From Solanum dulcamara (lineage: Eukaryota; Streptophyta; Magnoliopsida; Solanales; Solanaceae): a stretch of DNA of 64,000 nucleotides. This document shows positions 12,345 to 25,799 of the stretch, piece by piece. Location: positions 36,220,001-36,284,000 of the forward strand of contig NC_077243.1 in NCBI RefSeq assembly GCF_947179165.1. Direction: 5' to 3'. The translations under genes were made by a program, and so were the position numbers. Each line of letters begins with the position of its first letter. The first letter of the stretch is position 1. The notes beneath the pieces are model-generated. The model was given only the letters and a program-made list of their open reading frames with translations, was not told the origin of the DNA and did not search any database.

Positions 12345-15230
12345 CGTCATGCTCTAAACCTACACTCTGAACATGGTCGGCACTCAGAAATCATTGTTGG
12401 TCCCAAGCGAATTGTTGGCTTGGTTGGCTACTAAATGAAAGACTAAACATACATGCAAAAGATTTAAAAAAGATACACATTTAAAATCATTTAAACTCCT
12501 CTGTCTTGATTCAAGGCTCGGATCCTGCCAAGGGCGCTAGCGCATACCCCGGGGTGGACAGCAAAATTGTCACTTTATGGAATTTTAAATATAAAATATC
12601 TCAGTCTTTCTTTATGTATAAGTATGAAAATAGTTCTGAATATAAGTAGTAATAATGTTTACAACATCAGAATGAATAAACTTAATTGACTCACTAACTT
12701 TGTCCATGTAGACACCACTAAACTAATATAGGTACTGACACAATACCAATGGCTACCTAACTACTCTACTAAAAATAATCAATATATAAATATACCAAAC
12801 AAACTAAACTAGAGCCCTCCGAAAGCAACGAGATCTCACCAACTACTAATGGAAAGAGATTTTATAAATGTCTTCTATTATAAGTACCTGAATCTGTATC
12901 ATAAAATGATGTAGCATTGTAAGGCTCCGAAAGTTAAAAAGTCAAAATGAAAGAATATTCCAAGAAAAGAGTCTTTCCCAGAGTTTATGACTTGATGTAC
13001 GAGTCATAGGGACTCCTATGGATTGTAGGAGTGGCTCATAGGAATAATATTGAGGTTGAAAAATTGACTAAGTTTGGAACTGCATTTACGAGTCAAGTTG
13101 ATGACCGTAGCAATGGTGACTACTCATAGAGTTAGTCGTAGAGTTGATATTTAATTTTTTGAAATTGACAAGCCTCAGTTCTTTCAAAATGACTCACCAG
13201 GATGAGTCGTAGGATGAGTTACAAGACATAGAATGGACTCGTCGAATTGGGTCTTGAGTACTGAATTTTGACTAAGTGAAGGGAAAATTAATGAGTCATT
13301 TGTAGACTCGTAGGAGAGTCGACAACTTGTAAGGATGAGTCGTAGGGACCATGTTTCATTCTAATAGCCTCTGATTTTGGAGCACTACTTTGATGAATCA
13401 TATTGATGACTCGTAGATAATTGACTAATCATAGAAGCCATCTATAGTATTGTAAAGGGTGATTCTTAATTGTGCATTGGTGTTTAGTCTAATTATTAAT
13501 TGTGGGAATAGATTTGGAGATGTTTTGATGTAACAAGAATCCTCTAGCACAAAGTCGAGTGAAAGATTTCTTACCGATTGAGTTTTGGTGAAAGATTTTA
13601 CTTAAGTCAACTTCAAATGATTATATCTCCTAGAATATAAGGAATTATGTAGCCCATTAACTATCACTTCAAATTTCTTTGAGTTCTCTCTCTAAAGCCA
13701 CAAAGTTTTCCTCATTTGGAGTCCAGGTTAAAAGGTTATGACCTTTTTACTAAAGACTGTCAAGTTACTATCCGTAGTAAATATTATGACCAAGAGTTAT
13801 GACCTGTAGGAACAAGTTACGAACCGTAGAAATGATTACATGTCATAAACATTGGTCATAAACAAAGATCAGAGGATCATTTTGTTTGCTTTTTCCAAGG
13901 TTTGACAGGACGAATTGGGTCTACAACTCGTAGACATTTTGACGACCTATAAGGAGTGATTTGTAGGGTCAACTTTCAGATTTTAATGAAGGAAAATTGT
14001 GTCTTTTTCCATGTTCGTTTCAATGAACCTAGACGCTTTTATGGCCAAGTTCAAAGTCTACAAATATTCAATTCTTCGAATTCCCCTCCTATTCAATTCA
14101 TTCTTTTAAAATTTTCTAAGGCAAAAAACTCAAACTCTCAAGGTTTCTCTCCAAATTCAAGCTAGTGTTTATAGATTTCTTCAAGGTTTTTCTTCAATTC
14201 TTAGTAAATTCAAGCAAGGTATGTGGAGATTGATTCATGGGCCCTTTACACCCATGAAGTCCCAAAGATTTCTCAAGTTTTCATTCAATTTATAATTGAT
14301 TATGAACCCTAGTTTTGATGAATTGCATTGAGCTGATTTAATTCCATTTTTACATGTTATCAATGATCATTATATGCATGTTTTTATTTGAATTGCATGA
14401 TTTAAGTTGAATTATTAATGCCCATGCATGAATCTATTTCCATGTTAAGATTATGAAGTTAAAGATGATTTTCACGAATAGATTATGAGTTCAACGATCT
14501 TCAAATAATGTTTTCATGGTTTAAGTTGATATTGTGATTTTTATAATGAAAGTTATAATAATGATAAAAGTTAAAGATGATTTTATGAGTTAATCATGAG
14601 TTAAATGATTTATAAAGATAGTTTTTAATAAGTTACAACTGAGATTATGATTTTAAAGTTAAATATTGAGATGATGATCAGAGTTAAGATCATTAGATGT
14701 TTTGAGATGGTGATAATGACAATTGTCACCAAAGTTATAGATTCTTATGAATCACTAAGTAGATGAGCTATTCCTAATATGTTTTAAAGATGGATTGATA
14801 GGCAATTTTTATCCTAACTTATTATATTATGATCATGTTATTGAGATTCCATTGAGAGTTTACCTAGCGCTGAGTAGACCTTGAGATAGCCATTCTCTCT
14901 GGTAGCAAAGGCAATAGACCCGTAGAAAGATCCTATTGTCCCATAACTACGTGCCACCATAAGACAGAGGATTACTTGTAGAAGAGGCTTGATTCCTTAG
15001 AGGATCACCTGTTTAAGAGGTTTGATTTCTTTTGAGGGTCACCCGTAGTTGAGGCTCGATCCTTAGTGTAGTTTAGTGGATCCACTTAAGCATATCGGAA
15101 TCGACCTTGGCAAGTAGTCTCTCCCTTTCCTCTAATTTATGGGTAAACATTGGGACTCTATGTTATAGCTCATATGGTTTATGTTGGTTAACGGTCGCTC
15201 TCAATAAGTTCAAAGGTCCTTCGCTTATTA

Positions 15231-15600
15231 TTTTTTTGGGGGGGGAACAGACCCTACACGAGGCTCCCACCTCTCGTGCACAGTTAGGGGTTGAGCAGCA
15301 CCCCCAAGCCTTAAAATAAATAAAAATAATAAAAATAATAAAAATACACGGAGGGGGACATTAACCTTACCTCCAAACTTAAGATGGTTCATAAGTCAGC
15401 CGACCTACTAAGATCGGCCAGCTCATCTCCATTGGTAGATGGAAAATGATAAACCTATGAGAGGACTCCTCTCGATACAATAAAACTATGAAAAACGTGA
15501 ATGAGGGAGACTCTCCCCTTCCATGTCAATACAAGAAGAAAACCTACACTAGTCCTATTCAACTAAGCTACATTAAAACATAGCTAAATTGAAGAACAAG
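15231..15600 (-). repeat. LINE-A conserved 3' terminus with hairpin
   Basis: About 350 bp is shared with the LINE-B terminus at 30505-30890, more conserved than the region just upstream. In the LINE sense direction it includes a ggggg...cccc stem, then CACGAG and CTCGTG arms around a 10-nt loop (near 15255-15285), and then the tail. Such a 3' structure could be what the LINE RT recognises at priming. That role is inference from LINE biology. Confidence 0.6.
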
Positions 15601-16796
15601 TATATGAAACTTCCAATTTCCATGGATCGAGAACATTCATTTCATCTTCGCCTTCTTAATCTTTTTCATACCGAGCTTGTCCATGAGATGCGAGTGCTTC
15701 ATGCAATGTCAGTGCATGGTGTTGCATATTTGGTGACATATGGATGTATTTCATTTGATGAGTCTTCAGTCGGCTAACTTTTTCAAGGTCGCTCGACTAA
15801 CGTCTCTAGTTATCCGTTTGGGTTGTGACTTCTTGAGGTCTGTAGTTGCTACATATGCTATCATACTATAACATGTGGCATCAGTTTGATGTTGCATGAT
15901 GCATATTGTTGAGATTTTGCTGACTGTTGCTGAATTGTGTGTTGCTTTTGGCTTGTGTTGTTGCTGATGCTGTTGAATGGTTGATGCATATGGAGCTTCT
16001 GTGTGACCTGCAGAATCAGTTGGACCACAAACAAGTACTACTGTTATTGCTCTGGTATCTGCAAGGGATTTAGGGTTGTTGTTATTGTGTGCTGGAAATG
16101 GTTGAAGATCTTCCAGGTCAGCTGCTGCTGCTATAGTACATGGCTTGTGCAACTGCATCTTGTTAGAGTTTGCAGCTTCTGATGCTCCAGCAACCTGCAT
16201 AAACAAACAAGCAAACACAAAGGGGAGGTCCAAGAGTAGTGAGCTCTTGTTGGTTCTAACAGTTGCTCCAGCAGGGGTTGTTTGGTTTCCTCATCTGCTG
16301 TAGTTGCATTGTTGAGAAACAGCCATAGTGAGTACTGACTGTTGGAAGTTGATGGATTTTTTACACCTGCACAAAAACAATCAAACAAGAAACAATCAAC
16401 AAAACAAACAGTAGGCTTGCACTCCATTGGTTGATGGTGTTCTGCAGATTCCTATTGGTTGTTGGTGGTGTTGTGTGATTCATCAAGGTGTTGTAGGGTG
16501 TTGGTTGTTGGTGATCTTGTTGTGGGATGCTGCATGTGTGTTGCAACCATCAATGGGCCTCTAATTGCTAGATGGTCTATTGTATGTCTGCACCTACCTG
16601 CACATCCAAGAATGAGAAGAAAGGAGAAGACCTCTACTCTATTCTTTACCTCTAGTGGTATGTTGATTATTCTATGAAAGCAATAAACTAGGGAGACTCT
16701 CCCTTTACAATATGACATAGCTATGTTGACTAAGAAATAGTACATTGCAAAATACATATAGAAAACTATTACACAATCTGACTTAAGATATATTAA
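15601..16796 (-). repeat. LINE-A modular 3' region
   Basis: This untranslated stretch follows ORF2. It holds one copy of the 47-bp motif (15778-15835; sense peptide KRITRDVSRATLKK) and at least three T/G-rich tracts ending in AG followed by G or GT in the sense direction (boundaries at 16194/16195, 16366/16367 and 16597/16598). The 155-, 98- and 101-codon open frames here come from CAACA-rich and TTG-rich composition and look fortuitous. The corresponding region of LINE-B is 3.7 kb, so the module number differs between copies. Confidence 0.65.
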
Positions 16797-19700
16797 TCAA
16801 GGAGGTTGTTTGATCCTTTTTAGGCTTTTCCTTCTGAAACTTGCCAGTCCTAGCTTGTCCATCTTGAAGTAACCCTTGGTTTCTTTTGAAAGCTGCTGTA
16901 AGTTGTAGAATTGTTGTGTCTGATTGAACATGTGGCTGCATTTAGATAAGGTATCTACAGGGTGATTTGTTTCTCTGAATATGTGTATGCACTGGAAGAA
17001 TTCCAGGAGCTGGACCAAAGACTGCAAATTTGCAACATATTTGTAAATGCTTCAAGGTGGTTTGATATCTTATTTCAGCCACTTGGTCAATAATTTTGAA
17101 TCAACTTCCAATATCACTCTATTGTAGCCATGTTGGAGGCACCATTTGATGCTAATAGTTGCTGCCTGTACCTCTGCTTGGTTGTTAGTACCCTGTCCCA
17201 ATGGAGTTGCAAAGGCATATATTAAGTTCCCATTGTGGTCTCTTAATATTCTCCATGCTCCAATTTTCCCAGGGTTGTCTAGTGCACTTCCATCAGTATT
17301 CAACTTCACTATGGAAGATGGAGGCCTGATCCACACCACTTTGATCACTCTCATATCATGCTGGCATTGTTCTACCATAGTAACTAGCTCTTTCCAGCTC
17401 TCTGGCCACTTAATGTAGGGGTAAGCATTGTTTATCAGCATGTATAGATCCTTACCTATGGAGAATTTAACTCTAGTAACACTAGATTTCTTTCCTCCAT
17501 ACTTGCTTGCATATCTATTCTTCCATATATGCCAACAAACAAAGATAGGAGTGGCCTACAACATGAGCTTATGGACATCATTATTGGGCTTGGAAGTCCA
17601 CCACTTCATCAGGATGTATCTCAGGGACATGGTGTCATGCAGGATCCCCCAGGAACTGGAGAATTGTTGCCAAATATGCTTGGCAAAATCTCCAGAAGCA
17701 AATATGTGCTTTATATCATCCAATCCAGGTCTGTAGCAATAAGAGCATGCTGCTGGTGCTACTCCAAACTAGACAAGTTTATTATTGGTGGGCAACTTAT
17801 ATCTGAGAGCTCTCCAAAGTAGAAAGGAAACTTTGAAAGGAATGTTGGTGTGCCAAGTGCTGCCATCAGTTAAGGTCCTAGCTTTCTTCTCCCTGATTTG
17901 TTCCCAAGCAGATTTGCATGTGAAGCCACCATGAGAATTCAGTTTCCAGCAAGCTTGATCAGGTATGTTGTGTTTGTAGATAATATCAGTGCTAAGTATC
18001 TGCTGCACCAGCTGAGGAGGGTTATCTTTTCTGATTTTCTGCACATTCCATTCCCCATTCTCCAGGTATTCAGAGACTGTAGTATTATTGAGCCTTGGTA
18101 GATAGCTATTGTGATTAGCTAGGGGTCCTATACCCATCCAATCATCCCACCAAAAGCTGCATGTACCTGAATTGATGTGCCAATTTATATGAGGCTCAAT
18201 ATTCATTTTATTTGCCACCATATGCTTCCACATAAGAGATTGACCTGTATTCCATTTTTTTTATCACTGGATGTGCTCTTTGGCAGTACTTAGCCTTTAA
18301 TAATTCTCCCCATAGTGTCTTCTTGGACCTGAAGGTCCACCACTGTTTGTATTGCAAGTCCAAGCCCACATCTTGTATGTTTTTCATACCAATACCCCCT
18401 TCCTCCATAGGGTAGCTGAGTGTCTCACAGGATGCCCAATAGTATTTTCTCTTTTCTTTGTCCCAGCCCCAAAAAAAATCTGCCATAAGGCTTGTAATTT
18501 GTTTAAGGGTAGTGACTGTAGGGGTGATAGCTGACAGCAGGTAGATTGGAAGGGATTGCAACACTGACTTAATAAGAGTAGCTCTTCCCCCATAGCTCAA
18601 TATTTTGTTCTGCCATCCTCTAATCCTGGAGATAACTTTGGAGACCATACTAGTAAAGTAAATGATTCTTTAACCCCCAATATATAAGGGACATCCTAAA
18701 TAGGTAATAGGGCCATGTGTTGATTTGAAACCAGTGATAGAAGTTACCCTTTCAATAATAGCTGGATCAGTATTCAGAGGGATCATACATTGACTCTTTT
18801 CTTTGTTAATAAGCTGTCCTGATGTGTGTTCATATAGCTGCATAGTCTTTATGATCATCTTGAGGGAAAAGTTGGAGGTTGAAGTGAAAATAATTACATC
18901 ATCAGCAAAGCTCAGGTGATTAATTGAAGGACCCTTCTTCTCCATGTGAAAGCCTGTGTACAAATAGTGTTGATAAAGGTTGTTGAGTAGTCTTGACAGC
19001 ACCTCAGCACCTAAAACAAATAGGGCTGGAGACAAAGGATCTCCCTGTTTGAGGCCTCTTGTAGAATGAAAGAAACCATGCCTACCTCCATTCACAATAA
19101 CTGAGTACCAGTTATTAGCCATTAGCCTCCAAACCATGTCAATAAATACATCTCCAAAACCCATTCTTCTCATAACTAGACATATAAATGACCAAGACAC
19201 CCTGTCATAGGCTTTGGCCATGTCTAGTTTGATAACAACATTGTCTCCAATCTTTGGTTTTTTGATGCCATGAATGATCTCTTGTGCTAACATAATATTT
19301 TCAGAAATGCTTCTTCCCTGTACAAACCCAGACTAATTTTCAGAGATTACCTGAGGGAGAATTGGGGCTAGTCTGAGGTAAAGGACTTTAGAAATCACTT
19401 TATTGGTGAAGTTGCTGAGTGATATAGGCCTGAAATCTGAAAGTTTATTAGGATGGTCTACTTTTGGGAGTAGAACCAAATAAGCATGTGTGATGAACTT
19501 GGGAATAGAATGTCCACAACAAAAGTACTTTACTAAGTTTAACAAATCTTCACTAATAATATCTCAACAAGTATGGAAGAATTTGCCATTAAATCCATCA
19601 GGACCTGCAGCAGACACATCACTGAGAGAAAATACAACAGCTTTCAACTCCTCCTTCGTAGGCATAACATTAAGAATTTGGTTTTGCTGAGCTGTGATGG

Positions 19701-20961
19701 TATTGGGTATGCATTTTAGGATATCTTCATTGATCAAATCCTCTTTTCCAGTAAAGATCTTCTCAAAGTATTCACAGGCAGCAATAGCTATGTTTTGATC
19801 ACCTTGAATGGTGTTTTCTTGGTCATCAGTGATTTTATGAATAAATAATCTTCTTCTCCTTCCTCTAATGATAGCATGAAAATATTTGGAGTTGGCATCT
19901 CCATCCTTAAACCACTGAAGCTGAGTTTTTTGCTTAAGGATGGAATGCTCTGTCTTCAAATATCTAATGTACTGAGCATTCACCTGATTAAGCTTGCTCC
20001 TATTACTTTCAGAATTGTGTTGGATGATAGCCTCTTTTGCTTGTTGTACCTTCTGTTCAAAATCCTTGACAACTTCATATATGTCTCCATACTGTTGTCT
20101 TGACCAAGTGCTAAGAGTGTTTGCCACCCTCTTAAGTTTTATATGGAATATTCTCATTGGATTACCTTCAATAGATTCTTCCCAGCAGGCTCTAACAGTG
20201 TCCAAAAAGGACTCATTCTCCACCCAGCAATTAAGGAACTTGAAGTATTTTATAGGATTACTATGAGTCTCCTTGCATTCAAGTAAAAGAGGACAGTGGT
20301 CTGAACCTGTAGAAGCAAGATGAGTCATGGTAGTTATAGGCATTATCTCTAACCACCTATCATTCACCATGGCCCTGTCCAACCTCTTCCATATTCTAGC
20401 TTCCATGTCCCTGTTGTTGCACCATGTAAAATTCTGCCCATGGAAGCCCAAATCAATGAGACTACATGCTTCAATTACACTTATAAACTCAAAACTTTTG
20501 TTCATATTGTATGGTTGCCCTCCTAGTTTTTCTTCAACATCTGTGATCACATTAAAGTCTCCAATAGTGCACCATGGTTTGTTTGTGTTAGCATACTGCA
20601 ACATCTTATTCTAGAGGCTCCTTCTCATGTAATCCTTACACTTGGCATAAACAAAGGTAATAATATGGGAATTAGGATTAGCCACATGTTTGATTTCACA
20701 AGTAACCTATTGTTCATCTTGATCTATAACAGAGTAGTCCACATCCTGATTCCAAAACAACCAAATCTTGTTATTGGGATTATGGATGGCACTGTCCATT
20801 CTCAATTGATTTCTGTAGTGGTTAAGCTGTGATTGATTTGCAAATGGTTCCAGAATTGTTAACATGGATAGGTTGTGATAATCCTTGAGTTTTTGAAGTC
20901 TGTCTAAGGCGCCTTGAGTATTAATACTCCTTGCATTCCAGCAAATTGTACTAATTATCAA
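16797..20961 (-). pseudogene. LINE-A ORF2: endonuclease, RT, zf-RVT, RNase H (decayed)
   Basis: Fragments in several frames follow the LINE-B ORF2 order. First is an APE-type endonuclease (CWNARSIN near the start, LEPF, GDFNVI and GSDHCPLL, 20960-20280). Next is the RT with KLDMAKAYDRVSWS, GLKQGDPLSP and the catalytic FADD (about 18900). A zf-RVT segment follows (W-H-PFK-SFLLWRAL, about 17850), and the RNase H has NTDGSAL, NNQAE, LEVDSK and VDTLSK (17440-16900). The protein would nick target DNA and reverse-transcribe LINE RNA. The start position reads TTG where LINE-B has ATG, and multiple stops and frameshifts (17769, 18670 and 19333 are fragment ends) abolish function. Confidence 0.85.
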
Positions 20962-23900
20962 AGTTTGTGGGATTTAGACCTTGTGTTGATGTTTCTTTTG
21001 AAAGCAACATTATCAGAACTGGTGATGGTACTTTTCTTATTCATCTTCTTTATTTGCTTACTTGTTGAAGATGGATTATTTTCCTCATTGACCTGCTGCT
21101 TTTCCTTCTGCAACAAAACTTCCATAGTGGTTCTAAAGGCTTTTATTTGATCTTCCTAGTTTGTTTCCTCCCTTTGGTCAGGATCATCCTCATCTTCAGA
21201 ATGAGTGACCCTGTACTCATCAATTAAATCCTATGAGATGTCTCCTTTTCTAAGTGCATACTTCTCATTAGATGTATCTTGAATTTGTAGAGGGGTCACA
21301 TGTATGCCTGCTTGTTCTGGCACAAGAACATAGTTCACACTTGGTTGTCCAGATTTCATGTCCTGAACAAATTTCTTTTTAATAGCATCCCTCTTCTTTT
21401 TACTCAAAGATAGAGTACTTTTATTGTTCAAAAGCTGAGCTACTGCACCCTGGTTTTGTTCACTGCTCTTTGGAGATTTAGCATCTTCCTTATCAGTCAC
21501 ATTAATCTGAAGCATGTCCTCAGAAATCTGTTGAACATCCTCTTGTTGAACCTGCCTGTTGGACCTTATGGCTGCTGAAAAAGTGGTTGCAGGGGCTGTA
21601 GAGTCTTTCCTATGGTCTACCAATAGATGTTCCCCCCCCTGGGTTCCCCTTCCTGCAGATTAGTGAGTTTCTCCTGTATTCCCCCAACCTCATCTCCACA
21701 GACTTCTTCAGCCACAACAGCAATATTATTTGAGACATTAAAAGTATTGGGGGAGCCATAGTGGTGTGGGAGCATTGAGTCAATACCTGGGATGGCATTG
21801 TTGCATTCCACATTAAGCAAATTAGTATTAGGATTAGATCTGGTAGTATCTGTAGGTTTGCTTGCTTTCTTCACATGTAGTACCTGCTGCATGGGATTAT
21901 GGGGACTGGGATTCACTATTGTATGGGGATGGCGGGGTTGGCTCTGGACTCTAGAGTCAACATTACAAGTTTGGATATTACAAGTATTAGAGTTAGAGTT
22001 AATAATCATACCTGCCTGCTGCTGATTTCTTACTTGATGGTTGTTGTTGGTCTTGTGTTGGAGAGGTACAGAACTTTCCCCTTGTAGCATGAGGCTTTGT
22101 GTTTTATTCTTTTGTGTTTGTTGTTGGTGGTGTTGTCCATATTTCTTGCCTTTCCTCTTTTGAGTTTGCCACCCTGCATGTTCTTGATTTCTCTTTTCAG
22201 CTTCAGCCCTGTTAGTGTTTTGTTGTTCCTTAATGTGTTGGTCTTCTTGGTGCTGTGTTTCCTTGTATTGATCAGTAGAATGTTGTTGAGCCTTTCTCTT
22301 ATCAGTGATGTTCTTGTCGGTGTTCCTGACCTCTTCGTCTTGATCATTCTTTTTCTTATTATCTTTATCTCTTTTTTTCACATTACAAACATGTATGGTG
22401 TGCCCTTGATGCTTGCAGTAAGGACAGTAGTCTGGCACTCCCTCATATTGAATGGATTGCCACCTGCCATCTCCATTTTCATCTTCATCAAAGCCCATCC
22501 AAATGTGTTGGGGTCTTTGTTTGGTTAGATCAATTTGAATTTTAACTTTGGCTACACTACCTCTTGTTTTCTTGTAAGTTGCCAAGTCCAAGAACAATGC
22601 CTTTCGAATTGGAGATAGTAAAGGGGTTACCACTTTAAGCCTATAGCAGTGCCATGGCAGTTCAGGTAAGATAGCCCATATAAGAACCAGAGGTATTTCT
22701 TCTTCAGGCTTGAAGGTGGGAGTCCATAGTTGGAGTCTCATAAGCTGCCCATTTATATACATTTTTCCTTTGGACCATATAGTAGAGTGGTCATACTCAT
22801 TGTCCAAGTCTATGTAAAGATGTCTAGAGTTAAAATATGTAAGTTTCACTCCTCCTCTGAGTTCTGTTTGAAGGATGAATTCCTTTCTAATAATTTCCAT
22901 TTTGGGCATGGTGTTGGTGAATTTACCTACTAATGTATACTTACAGTCAGTGGCTAGGTTTACCATGAAATCTTCTTTTGTAAAAACCACAGCAGGATAT
23001 CCCTGTTTTGTAGTAATTTTAGGAGGGGTAATATTAATATCATCATTTTTCATTGCCTCTTGGGCTCTCAATTTAGTAGCTAAAGTGTGAGGGATGACAG
23101 GTTTAGGAGGGGTGGTTATATTGGTATTAGGAGGCTTATTTTGAGAGACACTCAGGTTAGGATTTATGTGGCTAGGCTTGTTTCTAGTGTTAGCAGCAGC
23201 TGGGTTATTGGAGTTATGCCTTTCAAAGTTATTTGACACTCTCATAGGATTACTATTAGGGATATAAGGTCTTTGTACTGGTTGCAGATTCACATTGTGT
23301 CCCTCACTCAACTGTGTAGGTTGTTTTTGCACATTTCCAATGGAAGTATTCCCCTTTGCATTGTGTTTATCCACAAGACCAACATATTGAACTGGAGGAG
23401 CCACTGTAGGACTACTGTTGCATTGCTGATCAGCACCTCATTTTGGGACATGATCATGATCCTCAATGCATTCTAATATATGTACTTTACCCCTTTTCTG
23501 CTGGTATTGGTTATGAACCAACACACCATCCACTGTTTCAGCTTGAACATACATGTTACAGTGTTCTTCAGCTTGAGGAGTGTCTCGACGACATTTTGAA
23601 TTTGAGATTTTTGGCAATGATTTGAGGCAACCTTGATAGCTTGGAAGCTATATAACACGTTGATGAACCTTTTGGCATTGGTCGCCAGTCAATTGGATCG
23701 CCGGAGCTCCGGCACCACCACAGTCGTCTTTACGACTTTTTGAATTTGAGCAATTTGGGGAAGATTCGAAGTTCCCTACCTGGATAGGATAATGCGCACC
23801 CCCATTGTGGTTCTTTTGGGGTTGATGTTGTGTCGGAAAATTCGTCGGAGCTTCGGCGAGAAATGTACTGTCAGTGTTCTTGGAGATATTCGAAGCTTTT

Positions 23901-24740
23901 AGTGAGGAACTGAGATGGCGCTCATGGGTGGGAAGATGCACAGCATCTTATTGAACATATTGGCATTCATCTTGTTCGATTTAGGTCACTGGAGCTCCGG
24001 CGCCGCCATCACTATGTTCGCCGGCAATGGTTCCTCCGGCGAAACTTATACCCAAAGATTCATCTTGGCATGGAGAGCAAACCCCTGCTAGTGTGCCATC
24101 ACGAATGAAGCCAGAATCTGCTCGAATTTGAAGGAGTAGTTCTTGTGTGTGTGCAGCGATGCTTGAAGAAATCGTCTGCTGAGTGCTGGGCATATATTCG
24201 AGAGAGTTCACCTGGTGGGGTGTATTTGTATCATTGAAACGCCCCGTTTTGCATTGGTTTCCACCTGAAAATATCGCCTGAGCTCCGGCAACCTTGCTGG
24301 TAACATCGTCCCTAATGATTTCATCATCCATTTGGGTTGAAATTTTAGTGGTAGGAGTGCCATGAGGTGGGGAACAAACCCCAGGAGGTCCGCCATCTCG
24401 AGTGTCGCCGGAACCTCTTCGAATATGACGACGCAACTCCGGCAACTCTGCGATGTTTCTCTCAGGAGTCTCCTGTTCAGTGCTCTCAAATGGTGCGGTG
24501 GTTTGATCCAATTTTTGGACTGTATGTAGTCCAAACGATAAGGAATCATCTACCACAGCTCTTGATACTCGAATCAAACCATGTTTCTGAAAATTGATGA
24601 TCTTGTGTGCAATTCTCAGCTCCTCTTTAGAGATAGTGATTGCATCAGTATTTTGTTGACCGATCGATTGTTGTTGATTCAAACTAGCTTCACTTGAAAT
24701 TACAGTGTTATTTTGCAGATTCAGAGTGTCATTAGCCGGA
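20959..24740 (-). pseudogene. LINE-A ORF1: DUF4283-like RNA-binding protein (decayed)
   Basis: The best-preserved part is 23404-21617 (595 codons). It includes a DUF4283-like region (about 23060-22450, with KQGYPAVVF, LRGGVKLTYFNSRHLYIDLD and LPELPWHCY) and then a CX2CX4HX4C knuckle (CPYCKHQGHTIHVC, about 22430-22385). An acidic and Q/N-rich tail follows. Upstream fragments (24682-23473) carry Gly/Pro-rich repeats such as GGPPGVCSPPHGTP. A run of eight G at about 21631-21638 (sense) is where the frame breaks into the 21623-21231 segment. ORF1 proteins of this type are nucleic-acid chaperones that coat LINE RNA. It lacks the LINE-B-type N-terminus. Confidence 0.8.
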
Positions 24741-25445
24741 TGAAGGGTATTTCTTACTATGACTAGTAATATATTTCACATGTCTATGATTTCTCATAAG
24801 GTTAAAGGTCCTATCTCACAAGTTAGATGACATGAAGTAAGTTTTAATATTATGTTTATTATGCATTGACCACAAGTTTTTAATATCATTTCAAATTGTT
24901 TTCAAGCCTTATTCATGCTTTTCATTACACTAGTCATGCATCCTATGTTTATATTATTTATGCCTTATTTTATTATTTATGCATATCTCACATACTTAGT
25001 ACATTCAAAGTACTAACGCATATTTTTCCTACATTGACTCATAATGTAGGGACGGACGAAGCTCATGACTACCCCGCTCGTGGCTAGAGATTTCTTTAGA
25101 TTTCAAAGAAGTTGGAGTCCTTATACTACCGAGGATAAGACTTTTATTCATGTTACTACTATTTTCACTTTCTTCTATTGTTAGTGTGAGCTAGGAGTTT
25201 GTCCTAAGCCCCTATCAAAGATTATACTAGAGGCATATTTAAACGATATTCATTAGTGTAGTCCAGATTGGACAGTTATAGAGGTGATTTCCCTTAGTCC
25301 CATTCCCCACTTAATGATTACTTCCGCTCATCTTTATATTATTCTTTACCTTATGTGTGCGATGTATGCTATGATGGCTTATGGTTGGGGTCCCTCGCAT
25401 CCCGGTCGCCATATTACGACTAGGCCCTAGGTTAGGTCATGACAA

Positions 25446-25462
25446 ACTCTCTATCAGAGAAC
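25446..25462 (+). other. Primer-binding site, tRNA-iMet type
   Basis: One base after the 5' LTR end the sequence contains TATCAGAG (25452-25459). This matches the core of the TGGTATCAGAGC primer site complementary to initiator tRNA-Met used by many plant gypsy elements. The leading TGG is mutated. Confidence 0.6.
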
Positions 25463-25799
25463 AAGGTTTAAGTATCCTAGGGTGTCTAATATGCCATGTC
25501 GAGTAGAATGTTGTTCATCGGTGTGAAGCGTGCTACATCTACGAATTGGAGACTATGAGGCATTTTAAGAAATCTTCACTTCTTATGTGGTCTTGTCATG
25601 CAATAGAGTTGAACTCTATAGGAATTCCTTCTAGCTCATGTCCTACGCATTTCAGACTATGTCTCATCAAGAAAAAAACAACCAGGAGGTTGTTCAAGAT
25701 GGTAACCCTTCTATTTCGATTGACCCATCCTCAAGCACAGATATCTCTAATATGGAGCTCCGATATGTCTTCATGTTATTGGATTGAGTTATGACCGCT

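Larger units (their letters stand above)
15231..24740 (-). mobile_element. LINE-A: L1-type non-LTR retrotransposon, ~9.5 kb, degenerate
   Basis: Minus-strand order is ORF1 (24740-20959), ORF2 (20961-16797), 3' region (16796-15231) and a short A tail seen as ttttttt at 15231. Coding similarity to LINE-B runs throughout both ORFs, so they belong to one subfamily. LINE-A has many more stops and frameshifts. The sequence at its 5' end does not resemble the LINE-B 5' UTR or N-terminus, suggesting 5' truncation. Comparison with the unoccupied site in the other LTR (29920-29960) shows the insertion point, but no clear target duplication survives. Confidence 0.85.
12918..25444 (+). mobile_element. 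Beta 5' LTR, split by LINE-A
   Basis: Arms are 12918-15230 and about 24741-25444. Together they are about 3.0 kb, the same as the 3' LTR. The left arm is rich in the repeated phrase tacgactcgtagg and its variants, a signature shared with the gamma and delta LTRs. The right arm ends ggccctaggttaggtcatgaca. There is no gene in the arms: the 13956-14165 frame is low-complexity LTR sequence. Confidence 0.85.

Noticed and set aside
15190..15231. Target duplication for LINE-A (aaggtcc... against aagggta...)
   Set aside because: The flanks are only loosely similar and the empty site in the other LTR aligns them to adjacent, not duplicated, bases.
15766..16757. Open frames of 155, 98 and 101 codons as host genes
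   Set aside because: They overlap one another in different frames of the LINE-A 3' region and have biased composition without domains.
22030..22528. Plus-strand and alternate-frame ORFs opposite LINE ORF1
   Set aside because: They are shadows of the DUF4283/CCHC reading frame.
25452..25459. Possible tRNA-derived sequence
   Set aside because: Only the primer-binding motif is present; no tRNA fold surrounds it.
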